A DNA stretch of 46,007 nt from an uncultured Clostridium sp. (GTDB lineage Bacteria > Bacillota > Clostridia > Lachnospirales > Lachnospiraceae), in NCBI GenBank assembly GCA_947178475.1, contig CAMWYM010000012.1, positions 1 to 46,007 on the forward strand. Reading direction: 5' to 3'. The notes under the pieces were generated by a model. That model was given only the letters and a program-made list of their open reading frames with translations, did no database searches and was not told where the DNA came from. The translations under genes were made by a program, and so were the position numbers. Positions within the stretch are counted from its first letter, which is position 1, and each line of letters starts with the position of its first letter. Shown piece after piece: positions 25,269-34,276 of this stretch.

Positions 25269-25721
25269 TTAAAAATACTTTTTGGAACCCCATAAATTAT
25301 TGCGCTTCAAATCCTGATATTCACCATATGCCTGTTCTAAAATCTGCTTTTCATTTGGAAATTTCAACAGATGATACGCCTCATGATACTTATAATATCC
25401 TGAATCCATAAAGTATTCCTCTTTTTGCGGGGCGCTGTAATAACTGTCAGCCATCATCAGATACCAATGCACATCCTTATTCACTACGTCATAAGCCGTG
25501 TTAAAGGTATAATTACTCTTGTTTACATACTTAATAATCTGGGCACTTACTCCTGTCTCCTCTTTAACCTCACGAAGCGCCGTCTCCTTGTACTCCTCGC
25601 CTTCTTCCACCGTACCCTTTGGCAGAACCCAGCCTTCGTACTTATTCTTATAATTCTTATAAAGTAACAACACCTTACCTCTGAAGATTACCACACCACC
25701 ACAGCTCACTGCTTCTATCAT
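25269..25721 (-). CDS. Nudix hydrolase
   Basis: A 150-residue Nudix protein. The box is complete: G-T-V-E-E-G-E-EYKETAL-REVKEETGV, preceded by GWVLPKG. The WxLPKGxxEEGE pattern and the CGGVVIF start recall diadenosine polyphosphate hydrolases, but the substrate cannot be fixed from sequence. A longer upstream-extended reading exists; the ATG at 25721 is chosen because AGGAGG lies seven bases before it. It is a single gene between tRNA-Leu and sortase, with its own leader of inverted repeats (25741-25800) and a terminator. Confidence 0.88.
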   Translation of the reverse strand: MIEAVSCGGVVIFRGKVLLLYKNYKNKYEGWVLPKGTVEEGEEYKETALREVKEETGVSAQIIKYVNKSNYTFNTAYDVVNKDVHWYLMMADSYYSAPQKEEYFMDSGYYKYHEAYHLLKFPNEKQILEQAYGEYQDLKRNNLWGSKKYF

Positions 25722-25740
25722 AGCTGTTCCTCCTGTAACA

Positions 25741-25800
25741 CAGGGTACTTGTAATACCCTGTTATAATTGGTGTGTTGCTCAATTAGACTAATTATAACA
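25741..25800 (-). promoter_or_regulatory. Inverted-repeat leader and promoter region of the Nudix gene
   Basis: Two perfect inverted repeats are present. CAGGGTA and TACCCTG (25741-25761) flank a 7-base loop. TGTTATAATT (25760-25769) and AATTATAACA (25791-25800) lie 21 bases apart. The second arm contains a TATAAT usable as a -10 on the minus strand, with TTGTAT 18 bases upstream. An operator or attenuator is inferred. Confidence 0.45.
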
Positions 25801-25927
25801 ATGTACGAATAAAAATACAAGGTAAAAATAATAAAATATCCCACCAACAGGAAATCATTATAAATGGCGCTTTGTAATTTCTATTTTCACGGATACTTTT
25901 TGTCTTAACAAAGGCGGTAATTTGCAC

Positions 25928-26722
25928 TTAATCTATCTTTTTTGCAATCACTGCAAAACGCCCGTCCTCTACATGATAAGCACAGGTGGATAACGTAACT
26001 AATTTATCTCCATATTCCACCTCTACACCGGTATCAATAACCGACATTCTCTTAATGTTATCCACATAGTCCCTAAACTCCTCCTCACTGCCGGCATTAA
26101 CAAATTCATAATACTTAAATTCTGTTGAGGTTTCCTCTAAAATCTGTCCATAAAATGCTGCCACCACCTCATATGTTCCGTCCGCATAAATCGTATCAAA
26201 GGAGAAGGTTTTATGTTCGCAATAAAAATCCCAATCTGTATACTTCAAGATATCATGAAACATTTTTCCTGAACGCATGTTATGTCCGTATATAATCAGG
26301 TTATCTGTCGGATTGTCCACTTGACAGTTTGCATCGATAAACGGAAGTCCCGCTGCAGAATATTCCTCCTCAAAATCCTTGTGAATGTAGTATTCTCCTT
26401 TTTCTGCCTCACCAGGTGTATACATAACCGGATAATCCACATCGGTATCATCAATGGTAAGCCATCCGATAAAATCACGGTTTCTTTTGTACAGTCCTTC
26501 AAATTTTTTTTGGACCATTACCCCCCCTACCATCACCATTTCCGGAAGCTCCTGCTGATTGTCTGTTTCCTCGTCCTCCTCAACAACCATCTGCTTTAAG
26601 CTCTCTACTGCGCTTTCACTTTTTGAGGCATTATAATAATAGTACAAAAGATATCCCCCACAGCCCAACGCAATCAGCAGGCACAATACCATTATTATAT
26701 TGATAACTGTTTTCTTTTTCAT
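25928..26722 (-). CDS. srtB: Class B sortase
   Basis: A 264-residue sortase of class B type, a membrane-anchored transpeptidase that attaches surface proteins to the cell wall. There is an N-terminal membrane helix at about 6-28, then a linker with several Glu residues, and the catalytic domain. Catalytic residues are visible: His in IIYGHNM, Cys247 in LSTCAYH and Arg255 in DGRFAV. A longer reading exists; the ATG at 26722 has GAGGAG six bases upstream. It lies 78 bases after the PBP gene. No LPxTG- or NPQTN-type substrate is encoded nearby, so its cargo is unknown. Confidence 0.92.
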   Translation of the reverse strand: MKKKTVINIIMVLCLLIALGCGGYLLYYYYNASKSESAVESLKQMVVEEDEETDNQQELPEMVMVGGVMVQKKFEGLYKRNRDFIGWLTIDDTDVDYPVMYTPGEAEKGEYYIHKDFEEEYSAAGLPFIDANCQVDNPTDNLIIYGHNMRSGKMFHDILKYTDWDFYCEHKTFSFDTIYADGTYEVVAAFYGQILEETSTEFKYYEFVNAGSEEEFRDYVDNIKRMSVIDTGVEVEYGDKLVTLSTCAYHVEDGRFAVIAKKID

Positions 26723-26747
26723 CACAAACTCCTCTGTCTCTTGTAAC

Positions 26748-26764
26748 CAATTGCAGTGCAATTG
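26748..26764. promoter_or_regulatory. Perfect inverted repeat upstream of the sortase gene
   Basis: CAATTGC-AGT-GCAATTG, a 7-bp perfect inverted repeat, lies 26 bases before the srtB start. There is no U-run, so an operator or RNA hairpin is likelier than a terminator. Confidence 0.35.
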
Positions 26765-26800
26765 ATCACATGCCATCACAAAATGATTTTAGAGCAAACT

Positions 26801-28354
26801 TCAATCCGATGTCAAACTTTCATATTTATCAAAAATACTCCGCGCCACTGCTGCCGCACGAATGCCGTTCACATCAGCTTCCTCCACTATGATACTAACC
26901 ACAACCTCCGGATTATCCACACTGTTAAAGCCGACAAACCACGAAAAATCATGTTCACCATTGTCGTATTCCGCAGTTCCGGTCTTACCTGCCGCATCAT
27001 AAGAAGCCCCGCTAAAGTATGCCGCTGCGGTCCCTTCAGTCACCACCTTACGAAGATAGGGTATAAGTGTATCCACCTCGTCAGCTGTCATCAGTGTATC
27101 ATAGGAATCCGGCGTAAATTTTTTAATCCGGGTTCCTTTATAATTTTCAATACTGTCAATCAGATACGGCTTCATCATCAGCCCACCGTTTGCAATAGTC
27201 GACATAATCATCGCATTGTGAAGAGGCGTAATCAACGTATCTCCCTGACCAAAGGCGGTCTGCGGGATATATCCCGTGTTTGATCTGCCATCCAGCACAA
27301 AACGGCTATTGGCACTGGCATCCATATAGGGCAGGGATTTATTAAAGAGAAATTCCTCCAGCATGCTTCTCCACCTGTTCACATTCAACTGCGTTCCTAT
27401 ATCAGCAAAGGCCTGATTACAGGAATTAGACAGTGCTCCTGACAGGTCCTGCTCACCATGGATTTTTCTTCCATAACAATGCACGGAAACACCGTTAAAT
27501 ATCTGCTCCTCATGAGCACAGTTATAGGTATAATCCCGAAATTTGCGGGAATTCTGGCGCATATAGGCAAGCGCAGTCATCACCTTAAAGGTAGACCCCG
27601 GCGGATAAAGCCCCTGGGTAGAGCGATTCAAAAGCATGGAGCTATCCGAATCTTCTCTGTTCGCCTCCTCCCACACGTCATCTATATTGTTAGGATTAAA
27701 ATCCGGCTTGGATACCATGGCTAAAATCTTACCGGTATCCGGTTCCATCACTACCACTGCACCGTCAGCACTGCCCAATGCATCATAAGCCGTCCTTTGT
27801 AAATCATAATTAAGGGTAGCTACCACTGTATCTCCCTCATTGTTTTCCTCTCTCAGCGTATTGATAAATCGCTCTATCACATTGGCATGGCTGGCAGACA
27901 AATGATAATTCCCCACCAGCTCAATTCCCGCTTTGGTATATTTGGAATAGCCCACCACATGTGCAAAAAGATTATCATAAGGATAATATCTATCTTCCCC
28001 GTTGTTGGTGGCTACCGTCTTGCCGTCACTGGTCACCACATCACCGCGGTTTACATTCTCCGCATAGCTGTCCAGCCGGGGATTAGCAGCATTTGCAATA
28101 ACCTCGTCCTTCTCCACTACCATAAAGTGCAGAACATACACCATCATTCCAATAATAGCAAAAGCAAACAGATAGGTAACTCCGATAATCGGTCGATTCA
28201 GTTTTTCATTAATCTTATCAATTTTTTCCTCTTTTTCCAAAAACGCCTGCTGTTCCGGAGTAAGCAGCCTGCTGTCAATCTCTTTCTGCTTTCCCCTTTG
28301 GTGCCGTTTTACTTTTCCCTGCGCTTTCTTCAATGCTTCGCTTTTCTTCTTCAA
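26801..28354 (-). CDS. Penicillin-binding protein, transpeptidase (class B)
   Basis: A membrane-anchored D,D-transpeptidase that crosslinks peptidoglycan. A Lys-rich cytoplasmic start is followed by one membrane helix, a short dimerisation region (NRGDVVTSDGKTVAT) and the transpeptidase with SxxK in PPGSTFKVM, SxN in SNSCNQAF and KTG in AGKTGTAEY. At about 517 residues it is short, resembling the simpler PbpA-type proteins. There is no ATG near the start. TTG at 28354 has AAAGAGG nine bases upstream; TTG at 28378 and 28333 are alternatives. Each choice overlaps the 3' end of the ftsW/rodA-type gene out of frame by 59-104 bases, so the exact start is uncertain. It pairs with that SEDS protein as a wall synthase. 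Confidence 0.87.
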   Translation of the reverse strand: MKKKSEALKKAQGKVKRHQRGKQKEIDSRLLTPEQQAFLEKEEKIDKINEKLNRPIIGVTYLFAFAIIGMMVYVLHFMVVEKDEVIANAANPRLDSYAENVNRGDVVTSDGKTVATNNGEDRYYPYDNLFAHVVGYSKYTKAGIELVGNYHLSASHANVIERFINTLREENNEGDTVVATLNYDLQRTAYDALGSADGAVVVMEPDTGKILAMVSKPDFNPNNIDDVWEEANREDSDSSMLLNRSTQGLYPPGSTFKVMTALAYMRQNSRKFRDYTYNCAHEEQIFNGVSVHCYGRKIHGEQDLSGALSNSCNQAFADIGTQLNVNRWRSMLEEFLFNKSLPYMDASANSRFVLDGRSNTGYIPQTAFGQGDTLITPLHNAMIMSTIANGGLMMKPYLIDSIENYKGTRIKKFTPDSYDTLMTADEVDTLIPYLRKVVTEGTAAAYFSGASYDAAGKTGTAEYDNGEHDFSWFVGFNSVDNPEVVVSIIVEEADVNGIRAAAVARSIFDKYESLTSD

Positions 28355-29684
28355 TTTTCTTAGCCTCTTTATTTTCAATTGTACTGATTCCCTGCATGAT
28401 GGAAAACATCACCAGAGAACTTAACACCGAGCTTCCTCCATAACTGACCAATGGTATTGTAACTCCTGTGGACGGAATAAATTTGGTTACACCTCCGATG
28501 GATAAAAATGTCTGAAAAATATAGCATATGGCAAAACCAAAGGCCATGGTCTTATAAAAACGGTTACGCACTTTCATGGCAATGCTGATAAAGCTGATAA
28601 AGCAGCTAAAGCACACCAGAATCAGCGCCATGGCAAACAATACACCAAACTCCTCCGCAATAGCAGAAAAAATGAAATCACTCTCACTCACCGGTATCAC
28701 ATCCGGTGACCCCTTAGTGAGACCAGAACCAAAATATCCTCCGCTTCCGATTGCAAACAACGACTGGGTAATCTGGTAACCACCGCCACTGATATCCGCC
28801 CATGGATCCTTCCATACATTTACCCTGACCATCACATGGTCAAACAGCCTGTTCTTAAACAGGACAAATGCCAGTCCGGCCATAGCCGCACCGCCGACAA
28901 TATAGGCTATGAGATACCTTATCTTTCCAGTACCCAGATATATCATAAAAATAAATATAATAAAAAAGATAAGTGCTCCTCCCAAATCTTTTTCCAGCAC
29001 CAGCACTACCATATGCAATCCTGCTACCACCGTGGTTATTACCACCTGCTTTAAATCCCTCCGCTTTGACAGCATACTTGCGATAAAAAATACAAAAAGA
29101 ATTTTCACCAGCTCCGACGGCTGAATGGAGATTCCTGCAATAGAGATCCAGTTTCTGGAGCCGTATTGCTCCACACCAATAACAAACACGGAGCTCAGTG
29201 CAATAATACCGATAATACCGTAGGCAATCCCGTAATTTCTCAGATTTTTATACTTATCCATGATCATCGGTATCACAGACACCATAATCATTGTACTTGT
29301 GGCAATGATAAACTGCTTCTTCGCCAGGGAAAAATCCAGTCTTGTCAGCATTGTATAGCCAATAAGCAGCAGAAAACTCATATTATTAATGATAACCCGG
29401 TTAGAATAAGGATAAATATAGTGATACAGATACATATAAATCGTCGCTACCAATATCTGTAAGCCATAAAATACCACTATAGAAATCATTTCCTCTGCAT
29501 TACTCAGGGCAAGGGTCAGATAGCACAGAAAATGGATTAAAAACACATAAACAATCTGCTTATTGAGCCTTCTCTCCTTTTCCCGCTCACTAACATCCTG
29601 AACCACAGTAAAACAGGACAGCGTATAAAGCGCCATAAATATCAATATAATATATTTGGATACATTAATGATAATATTTGCCAT
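28275..29684 (-). CDS. SEDS-family glycosyltransferase (FtsW/RodA/SpoVE type)
   Basis: A 469-residue polytopic protein with about ten membrane segments and the SEDS landmarks: GSRNWISI, QPSELVKI, LEKDLGGA with the catalytic Asp, and the C-terminal PLVSYGGSS. It polymerises lipid II into glycan strands together with a class B PBP, here the next gene. The ATG directly follows the stop of the U32 gene with GGAG eight bases upstream. The C-terminal tail is Glu/Lys-rich and overlaps the PBP start in another frame. Whether it serves division or elongation cannot be told from the sequence. Confidence 0.93.
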   Translation of the reverse strand: MANIIINVSKYIILIFMALYTLSCFTVVQDVSEREKERRLNKQIVYVFLIHFLCYLTLALSNAEEMISIVVFYGLQILVATIYMYLYHYIYPYSNRVIINNMSFLLLIGYTMLTRLDFSLAKKQFIIATSTMIMVSVIPMIMDKYKNLRNYGIAYGIIGIIALSSVFVIGVEQYGSRNWISIAGISIQPSELVKILFVFFIASMLSKRRDLKQVVITTVVAGLHMVVLVLEKDLGGALIFFIIFIFMIYLGTGKIRYLIAYIVGGAAMAGLAFVLFKNRLFDHVMVRVNVWKDPWADISGGGYQITQSLFAIGSGGYFGSGLTKGSPDVIPVSESDFIFSAIAEEFGVLFAMALILVCFSCFISFISIAMKVRNRFYKTMAFGFAICYIFQTFLSIGGVTKFIPSTGVTIPLVSYGGSSVLSSLVMFSIMQGISTIENKEAKKIEEEKRSIEESAGKSKTAPKGKAERD

Positions 29685-32060
29685 TCACTCTACTCCACGA
29701 TTATAATGCCCTCTGGTCTTTGGTCCCGCTAAGGTCTGTCCCCCAAAAAAAGCATCCATCACCCCTTGTACTTCGTTACTATTTTCCCTTGTAAAATGCA
29801 GCCTCTGCATAACTTCAAGCCCCGGAAGCCTTCCATTCTCCCCAAACAGTACCGTCGGTGTTCCATTATAATAAAGACTGTAACAATATCTGCATATTGA
29901 CCGCACATAGAAATCCTTACGATAGCGGTCCCTTAGCACAACAGTCTGATTTTGCCGTCCGCAACCCTTTATGGTATTGACCACGCACTGTGCGGACACC
30001 ATAAGCTGCTGATAACCATATACCACCATCTCACAACTGCCCCGCAAAAATGGCAGCCCGGACAGCTGTCTGCCATTTAGCTCAACCGGAAGAGTAAGCC
30101 TCGCTTCCGGAAGCTGCTCCAGAATAAAGACCGCCGCATACCCGTTCATGGCATACAGGCTGTAGTCTGTCACAACAGGTCCGGTAAATCCTCTGTGTCT
30201 GACATATGCCAGTCCGTCCACATTACGGATTACCAACCCCAATCCTCTATCCTTTGCCAGCTCCACTATACTGTCAAGCTCCTGCATAAAACTACTCCTA
30301 AACACTGGGGGCAATACAATATAAATCTTCTTTTCTTCGCAGTGGCTATCCACCGCTTTCATTATAACCTCTTTTTCAAAATACTGCAAATCAAGATAAA
30401 TATCACTTACTCTCTCATCTCTCAACAGTATCTCCAGCTGAGACTTATCAGATACCATTGCGCAAACACCTTTATGCCGCCGTTGGTCATTCTCACAAAA
30501 ATTTTTCAAAAGCTGGTTGTCCGCCGAAAAAATTATTTTTTCCTTTGGCTTTCTCCTATCTCTGTGACGAATCTCGTCTTCCAGCCTTGCCAGTACAGCT
30601 CTTCTCAATTCCTTTAATTCCCTCAAAGGATAGAATATATTCTCATCCATAGTAATATCCAGTTTTTCAAAATAAAATCGCGAATCACCTGTTTTTTCCA
30701 GCTTATCAGCCACTGTTTCCTTCGTCAGGGGATTCCTATCCGCCGCCTCCACCACAATACCCTTTGCACTGACCTGATACATCTGCCTTCCGTTTTTCAT
30801 GTTCAGCAAAAAAACGGCCTCCTGACCTGTTTTCAGGCACACCTCCCCCTCAAGCGCAAGCCTTCTGCCATTTATAGAATACCCTGCAAGCTTCTCCATC
30901 AAGGGGGCATTTACCTTCCGGTAAACCACCATTCCTCTTTGCAGTTCCCGGGATTTTGGCGCATTTAAACAAATGCGCCGATTTGCTTTTTCATTTACAT
31001 TACAGGTTAAAGTAACCTTCCCTGTCAGTTCTAAAATATCTCCCTTAAAAACTTCCTCTGACAACCGGACTACAAGCTGATTTTTTCGGATATCCTCCAC
31101 CTTTCCAACAGGTACCCCTGTATTTCCCGGAGTTTTTGCAGACATCATGCCCCTTCCGTTTTGTTGATGATAATACCCTTCAGTAAATCCGCTCCGGTTA
31201 AAAACCTGTGCCATTTTGCCTTTCCACTCATCAATCAGTTTATCCGAACAGTTTCCCTTGCTCCACGCGTCCACTACCGTGCGATAGGCCTCTACACAGA
31301 CTGCCACATATTCCGGACGCTTCATTCTCCCCTCGATTTTAAAAGAGTCAATGCCGGCTTCCATCAGCTCCGGCACAGCTTCCAATCCGCACAGGTCCTT
31401 AAGACTCAATAAATATTGTCCGTCCCCCGTCATTTTTCTTCCCTGCATATCATAGGCACTGTAAGGCAGACGACAGGTCTGGGCACACCGCCCGCGATTG
31501 CCGCTTCTTCCTCCCAGCATGGAGCTCATCAGACACTGTCCTGAATAGCTGTAACAGAGTGCCCCCTGCACAAAAACCTCCACCTCAGGCACTGCAGACT
31601 GCTCCTTAAGCTTCCTGATCTCCTCCATGGAAAGCTCTCTTGCCGGAACAATCCTTGTCACACCATAATTCTTCAGCATGTCATATGCATAACTGGTAGT
31701 AATGGTCATCTGTGTGGAGGCATGAATCGGCATCTTAGGAAACTGCTTGTGGATATAATACACTACTCCTAAATCCTGTACGATAACCGCATCTAATCCC
31801 GCCTCATATAACGGTGCCATGTAGTCGTATAATTCCTCCATTTCCTCATGACGAAATAAGGTGTTAACAGTCAGATAAACCTTAACACCATACATATGAC
31901 AATATTCTATTGCTTCCACTAGGGCAGATTCGTCAAAATTATCTGCAAAAGCGCGGGCACCAAAACGGCTGCCGCCAAGATATACAGCATCCGCTCCGGC
32001 ACAGACTGCCGCCTTTAGTGCTTCCATGGAACCTGCCGGTGCCAAAATCTCCGGTATCAT
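29685..32060 (-). CDS. U32 family peptidase-like protein
   Basis: A 791-residue U32 (collagenase-like) protein. The N-terminal barrel begins PEILAPAGSMEALKAAVCAG and contains HASTQMTI and a Cys cluster at FVQGALCYSYSGQCLMSS then GRCAQTCR, plus FKIEGRMKRPEYVA. Relatives such as RlhA and the tRNA hydroxylation proteins modify RNA and use iron-sulfur clusters, so an RNA-modification role is more likely than proteolysis. The long C-terminus (about 380-790) matches the DUF3656-bearing subfamily. The ATG at 32060 has AGGAG eight bases upstream. It overlaps nothing coding but sits directly after zapA. Confidence 0.9.
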   Translation of the reverse strand: MIPEILAPAGSMEALKAAVCAGADAVYLGGSRFGARAFADNFDESALVEAIEYCHMYGVKVYLTVNTLFRHEEMEELYDYMAPLYEAGLDAVIVQDLGVVYYIHKQFPKMPIHASTQMTITTSYAYDMLKNYGVTRIVPARELSMEEIRKLKEQSAVPEVEVFVQGALCYSYSGQCLMSSMLGGRSGNRGRCAQTCRLPYSAYDMQGRKMTGDGQYLLSLKDLCGLEAVPELMEAGIDSFKIEGRMKRPEYVAVCVEAYRTVVDAWSKGNCSDKLIDEWKGKMAQVFNRSGFTEGYYHQQNGRGMMSAKTPGNTGVPVGKVEDIRKNQLVVRLSEEVFKGDILELTGKVTLTCNVNEKANRRICLNAPKSRELQRGMVVYRKVNAPLMEKLAGYSINGRRLALEGEVCLKTGQEAVFLLNMKNGRQMYQVSAKGIVVEAADRNPLTKETVADKLEKTGDSRFYFEKLDITMDENIFYPLRELKELRRAVLARLEDEIRHRDRRKPKEKIIFSADNQLLKNFCENDQRRHKGVCAMVSDKSQLEILLRDERVSDIYLDLQYFEKEVIMKAVDSHCEEKKIYIVLPPVFRSSFMQELDSIVELAKDRGLGLVIRNVDGLAYVRHRGFTGPVVTDYSLYAMNGYAAVFILEQLPEARLTLPVELNGRQLSGLPFLRGSCEMVVYGYQQLMVSAQCVVNTIKGCGRQNQTVVLRDRYRKDFYVRSICRYCYSLYYNGTPTVLFGENGRLPGLEVMQRLHFTRENSNEVQGVMDAFFGGQTLAGPKTRGHYNRGVE

Positions 32061-32065
32061 CACCA

Positions 32066-32470
32066 CTACTCCTGTCTGGTCTTCTCCGCCTCTAGCTGTA
32101 TAATCTTGCGCTGAAGTGCATTAACCTGCTCTTTATACTCATCCACAAGGCGCATAGAGGATTCATACTTAATCTGCATTTCTATCACCTCATGGCGCAG
32201 GTCATAAATCTGACGGTCCTTTTCGTCATCCTGAGCAAACAGCCTGCCAGTCTCATTTTTTGCCTTAAAGTAATCATCTGCAATATTGATAGCCAGAAGA
32301 ATATTCTGATATTCTGGGCTTAAACGCCGAAATCCCTCTGCTACCTTACATTCCCCAATCTTACTATTCATATAATTGGCAACCTCCTGCAGATAATCTG
32401 TATCCTCATATCCGCTTAAATTGTAAATACGCCCGTTAATCACTACTGGTATATTATTCTTATCTGCCAT
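32066..32470 (-). CDS. zapA: Cell division protein ZapA
   Basis: A 134-residue ZapA, which binds FtsZ and promotes ring formation. The globular N-terminus VVINGRIYNLSGYEDTDYLQ is followed by the conserved LLAINIADDYFK helix and a C-terminal coiled coil from about residue 78. The gene starts two bases after the ruvB stop and ends next to the U32 gene, the usual ruvB-zapA-U32 order in Clostridia. Confidence 0.93.
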   Translation of the reverse strand: MADKNNIPVVINGRIYNLSGYEDTDYLQEVANYMNSKIGECKVAEGFRRLSPEYQNILLAINIADDYFKAKNETGRLFAQDDEKDRQIYDLRHEVIEMQIKYESSMRLVDEYKEQVNALQRKIIQLEAEKTRQE

Positions 32471-32472
32471 AT

Positions 32473-33483
32473 CTATTCTCCTTTATCTATTAAATGCTCC
32501 AGTCCAAAATGCCGGTACGCCGTTTCTGTCGCCACTCTGCCCCGGGGTGTTCTGGAAAGCAGTCCGTTCTTGATCAGGTACGGTTCATACACATCCTCAA
32601 TGGTTCCTGCATCTTCACCGATTGCTGCCGCCAGAGTATCAAGCCCCACCGGTTTACCGCCAAACTTCTCAATCATAGTCAAAATAATATTGCGGTCTAT
32701 CTGATCAAGTCCAAAGGAATCCACCTCCAGACGGTCTAATGCTTCCCCTGCGACCTTTTCACTGATAAATCCCTCGAAGGAAACCTCTGCAAAATCCCTG
32801 ACACGCTTAAGCAGCCGATTAGCTAGTCTGGGAGTCCCTCTGGAACGCCTTGCTATCTCCACGGCTCCCTTTTCATCGATATCTACCTCCAATACCTTTG
32901 CAGACCTCAGTACAATCTGTGCAAGCTCTTCCTTTGAATAGAATTCCAGCCGGTTGACCACTCCAAACCTATCTCTCAGCGGTGCCGTTAGCATTCCTGC
33001 CCTGGTCGTTGCCCCTACCAGCGTAAAATGTGGCAAATCAAGGCGGATACTTCTGGCCGCCTGTCCCTTTCCAATCATAATATCAATGGCAAAATCCTCC
33101 ATTGCCGGATAAAGCACCTCCTCAACCTGTCGGTTAAGCCGGTGAATCTCATCGATAAACAGCACATCATTTTCATTGAGATTATTTAAAATCGCCGCCA
33201 GCTCACCGGGCTTTTCAATAGCCGGTCCCGAGGTAATTTTCAGGCTGCTCCCCATCTCGTTAGCAATTATGGAAGCCATTGTGGTCTTTCCCAGTCCCGG
33301 AGGTCCATAGAGCAGAACATGGTCTAATGCCTCACCACGATTCTTTGCCGCCTCAATAAATACTTTTAAATTGTTTTTTGCCTTTTCCTGCCCGATATAG
33401 TCCGAGAGCATCGTCGGTCGAAGATTATTCTCAATCTTGATGTCCTCAGGAAGAATCTGGGTTGAAATCATTCTATCTGTCAT
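32473..33483 (-). CDS. ruvB: Holliday junction branch migration helicase RuvB
   Basis: A 336-residue AAA+ motor that drives branch migration with RuvA. Walker A is GPPGLGKTT, Walker [10 protein letters not shown], sensor 1 lies in LVGATTRAG, and the winged-helix C-terminus ends in [12 protein letters not shown]. Length is standard. The SD is weak. It follows ruvA by 33 bases. The ruvC gene is not here, as expected in Firmicutes. Confidence 0.97.
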   Translation of the reverse strand: MTDRMISTQILPEDIKIENNLRPTMLSDYIGQEKAKNNLKVFIEAAKNRGEALDHVLLYGPPGLGKTTMASIIANEMGSSLKITSGPAIEKPGELAAILNNLNENDVLFIDEIHRLNRQVEEVLYPAMEDFAIDIMIGKGQAARSIRLDLPHFTLVGATTRAGMLTAPLRDRFGVVNRLEFYSKEELAQIVLRSAKVLEVDIDEKGAVEIARRSRGTPRLANRLLKRVRDFAEVSFEGFISEKVAGEALDRLEVDSFGLDQIDRNIILTMIEKFGGKPVGLDTLAAAIGEDAGTIEDVYEPYLIKNGLLSRTPRGRVATETAYRHFGLEHLIDKGE

Positions 33484-33516
33484 ATTACACCACTATACTT
33501 TATCCTATCCCAGCCG

Positions 33517-34131
33517 TTAAAATACCTTTTTCAGTGCCGCCTTCAAAAGCGCATCAGCTTCCATCGCCTCCGCTCCATCAACCTGCTTAATCGCTTTCAT
33601 TGCCTCAAACTCAGAATATCCCAGACTCACCAGCGCAAGTACGGTATCCTGGACACTATTATTACCACCAGTCCCACCAGCAGCGGACGTTGCAAATGCT
33701 GCATCCTTGTCTTCTGCAAACACATCATCAAAGGTAAGCTTGTCCTTTAACTCCATAATCACACGATTTGCACCCTTCACACCCACGCCATTAGCCTTAG
33801 TGATGGCTTTGGTATCTCCCGCCATAACAGCCAGCGCCAATTCCTTCACCGATAACACGGTAAGGATTGCCAGTGCTGCCTTGGGTCCGATTCCATTTAC
33901 TCCGATTAACAATTTAAAGGTGTCCAGCTCATCCGTAGTAGGAAAACCGAATAACGACAGTTCATCCTCTCTGACATGCAGATAAGTAAATATCTTTATC
34001 TCCTGGTGCATGCCCGATAAGCTGTTTAAAACCATACCGGAAGTATAAATATGATATCCTATCCCATTGCTTTCTAAAATAATACTGTCTGTAAGAATCC
34101 CCTCAACCGAACCCTTTATATATCCAATCAT
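33517..34131 (-). CDS. ruvA: Holliday junction DNA helicase subunit RuvA
   Basis: A 204-residue RuvA, which recognises four-way junctions and loads RuvB. The OB fold begins MIGYIKGSVEGI; two HhH motifs follow (LLIGVNGIGPKAALAIL and ANGVGVKGANRVIMEL), then a Gly-rich linker and the C-terminal RuvB-binding domain. The ATG at 34131 is chosen to match the family start, with GAGGTG four bases upstream. It is first in the ruvA-to-sortase run. Confidence 0.96.
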   Translation of the reverse strand: MIGYIKGSVEGILTDSIILESNGIGYHIYTSGMVLNSLSGMHQEIKIFTYLHVREDELSLFGFPTTDELDTFKLLIGVNGIGPKAALAILTVLSVKELALAVMAGDTKAITKANGVGVKGANRVIMELKDKLTFDDVFAEDKDAAFATSAAGGTGGNNSVQDTVLALVSLGYSEFEAMKAIKQVDGAEAMEADALLKAALKKVF

Positions 34132-34161
34132 AAAGCACCTCGACAAGATTATAGTATTCAC

Positions 34162-34170
34162 ATTATAGCA
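34162..34170 (-). promoter_or_regulatory. Extended -10 promoter of ruvA
   Basis: On the minus strand TGCTATAAT (TG at -14/-15 with a perfect TATAAT) lies 31 bases before the ruvA ATG. No good -35 was found. Two more TATAAT-like boxes lie within 35 bases. Confidence 0.4.
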
Positions 34171-34276
34171 CATTACAATGAATTATGCTATTATAGAATT
34201 GTCAATATTATATTTTAACCCTTTTTGCTTCAGCAGGGATAGCTAAACACTTTCAAATTCGCAAAAGGAGACACCA

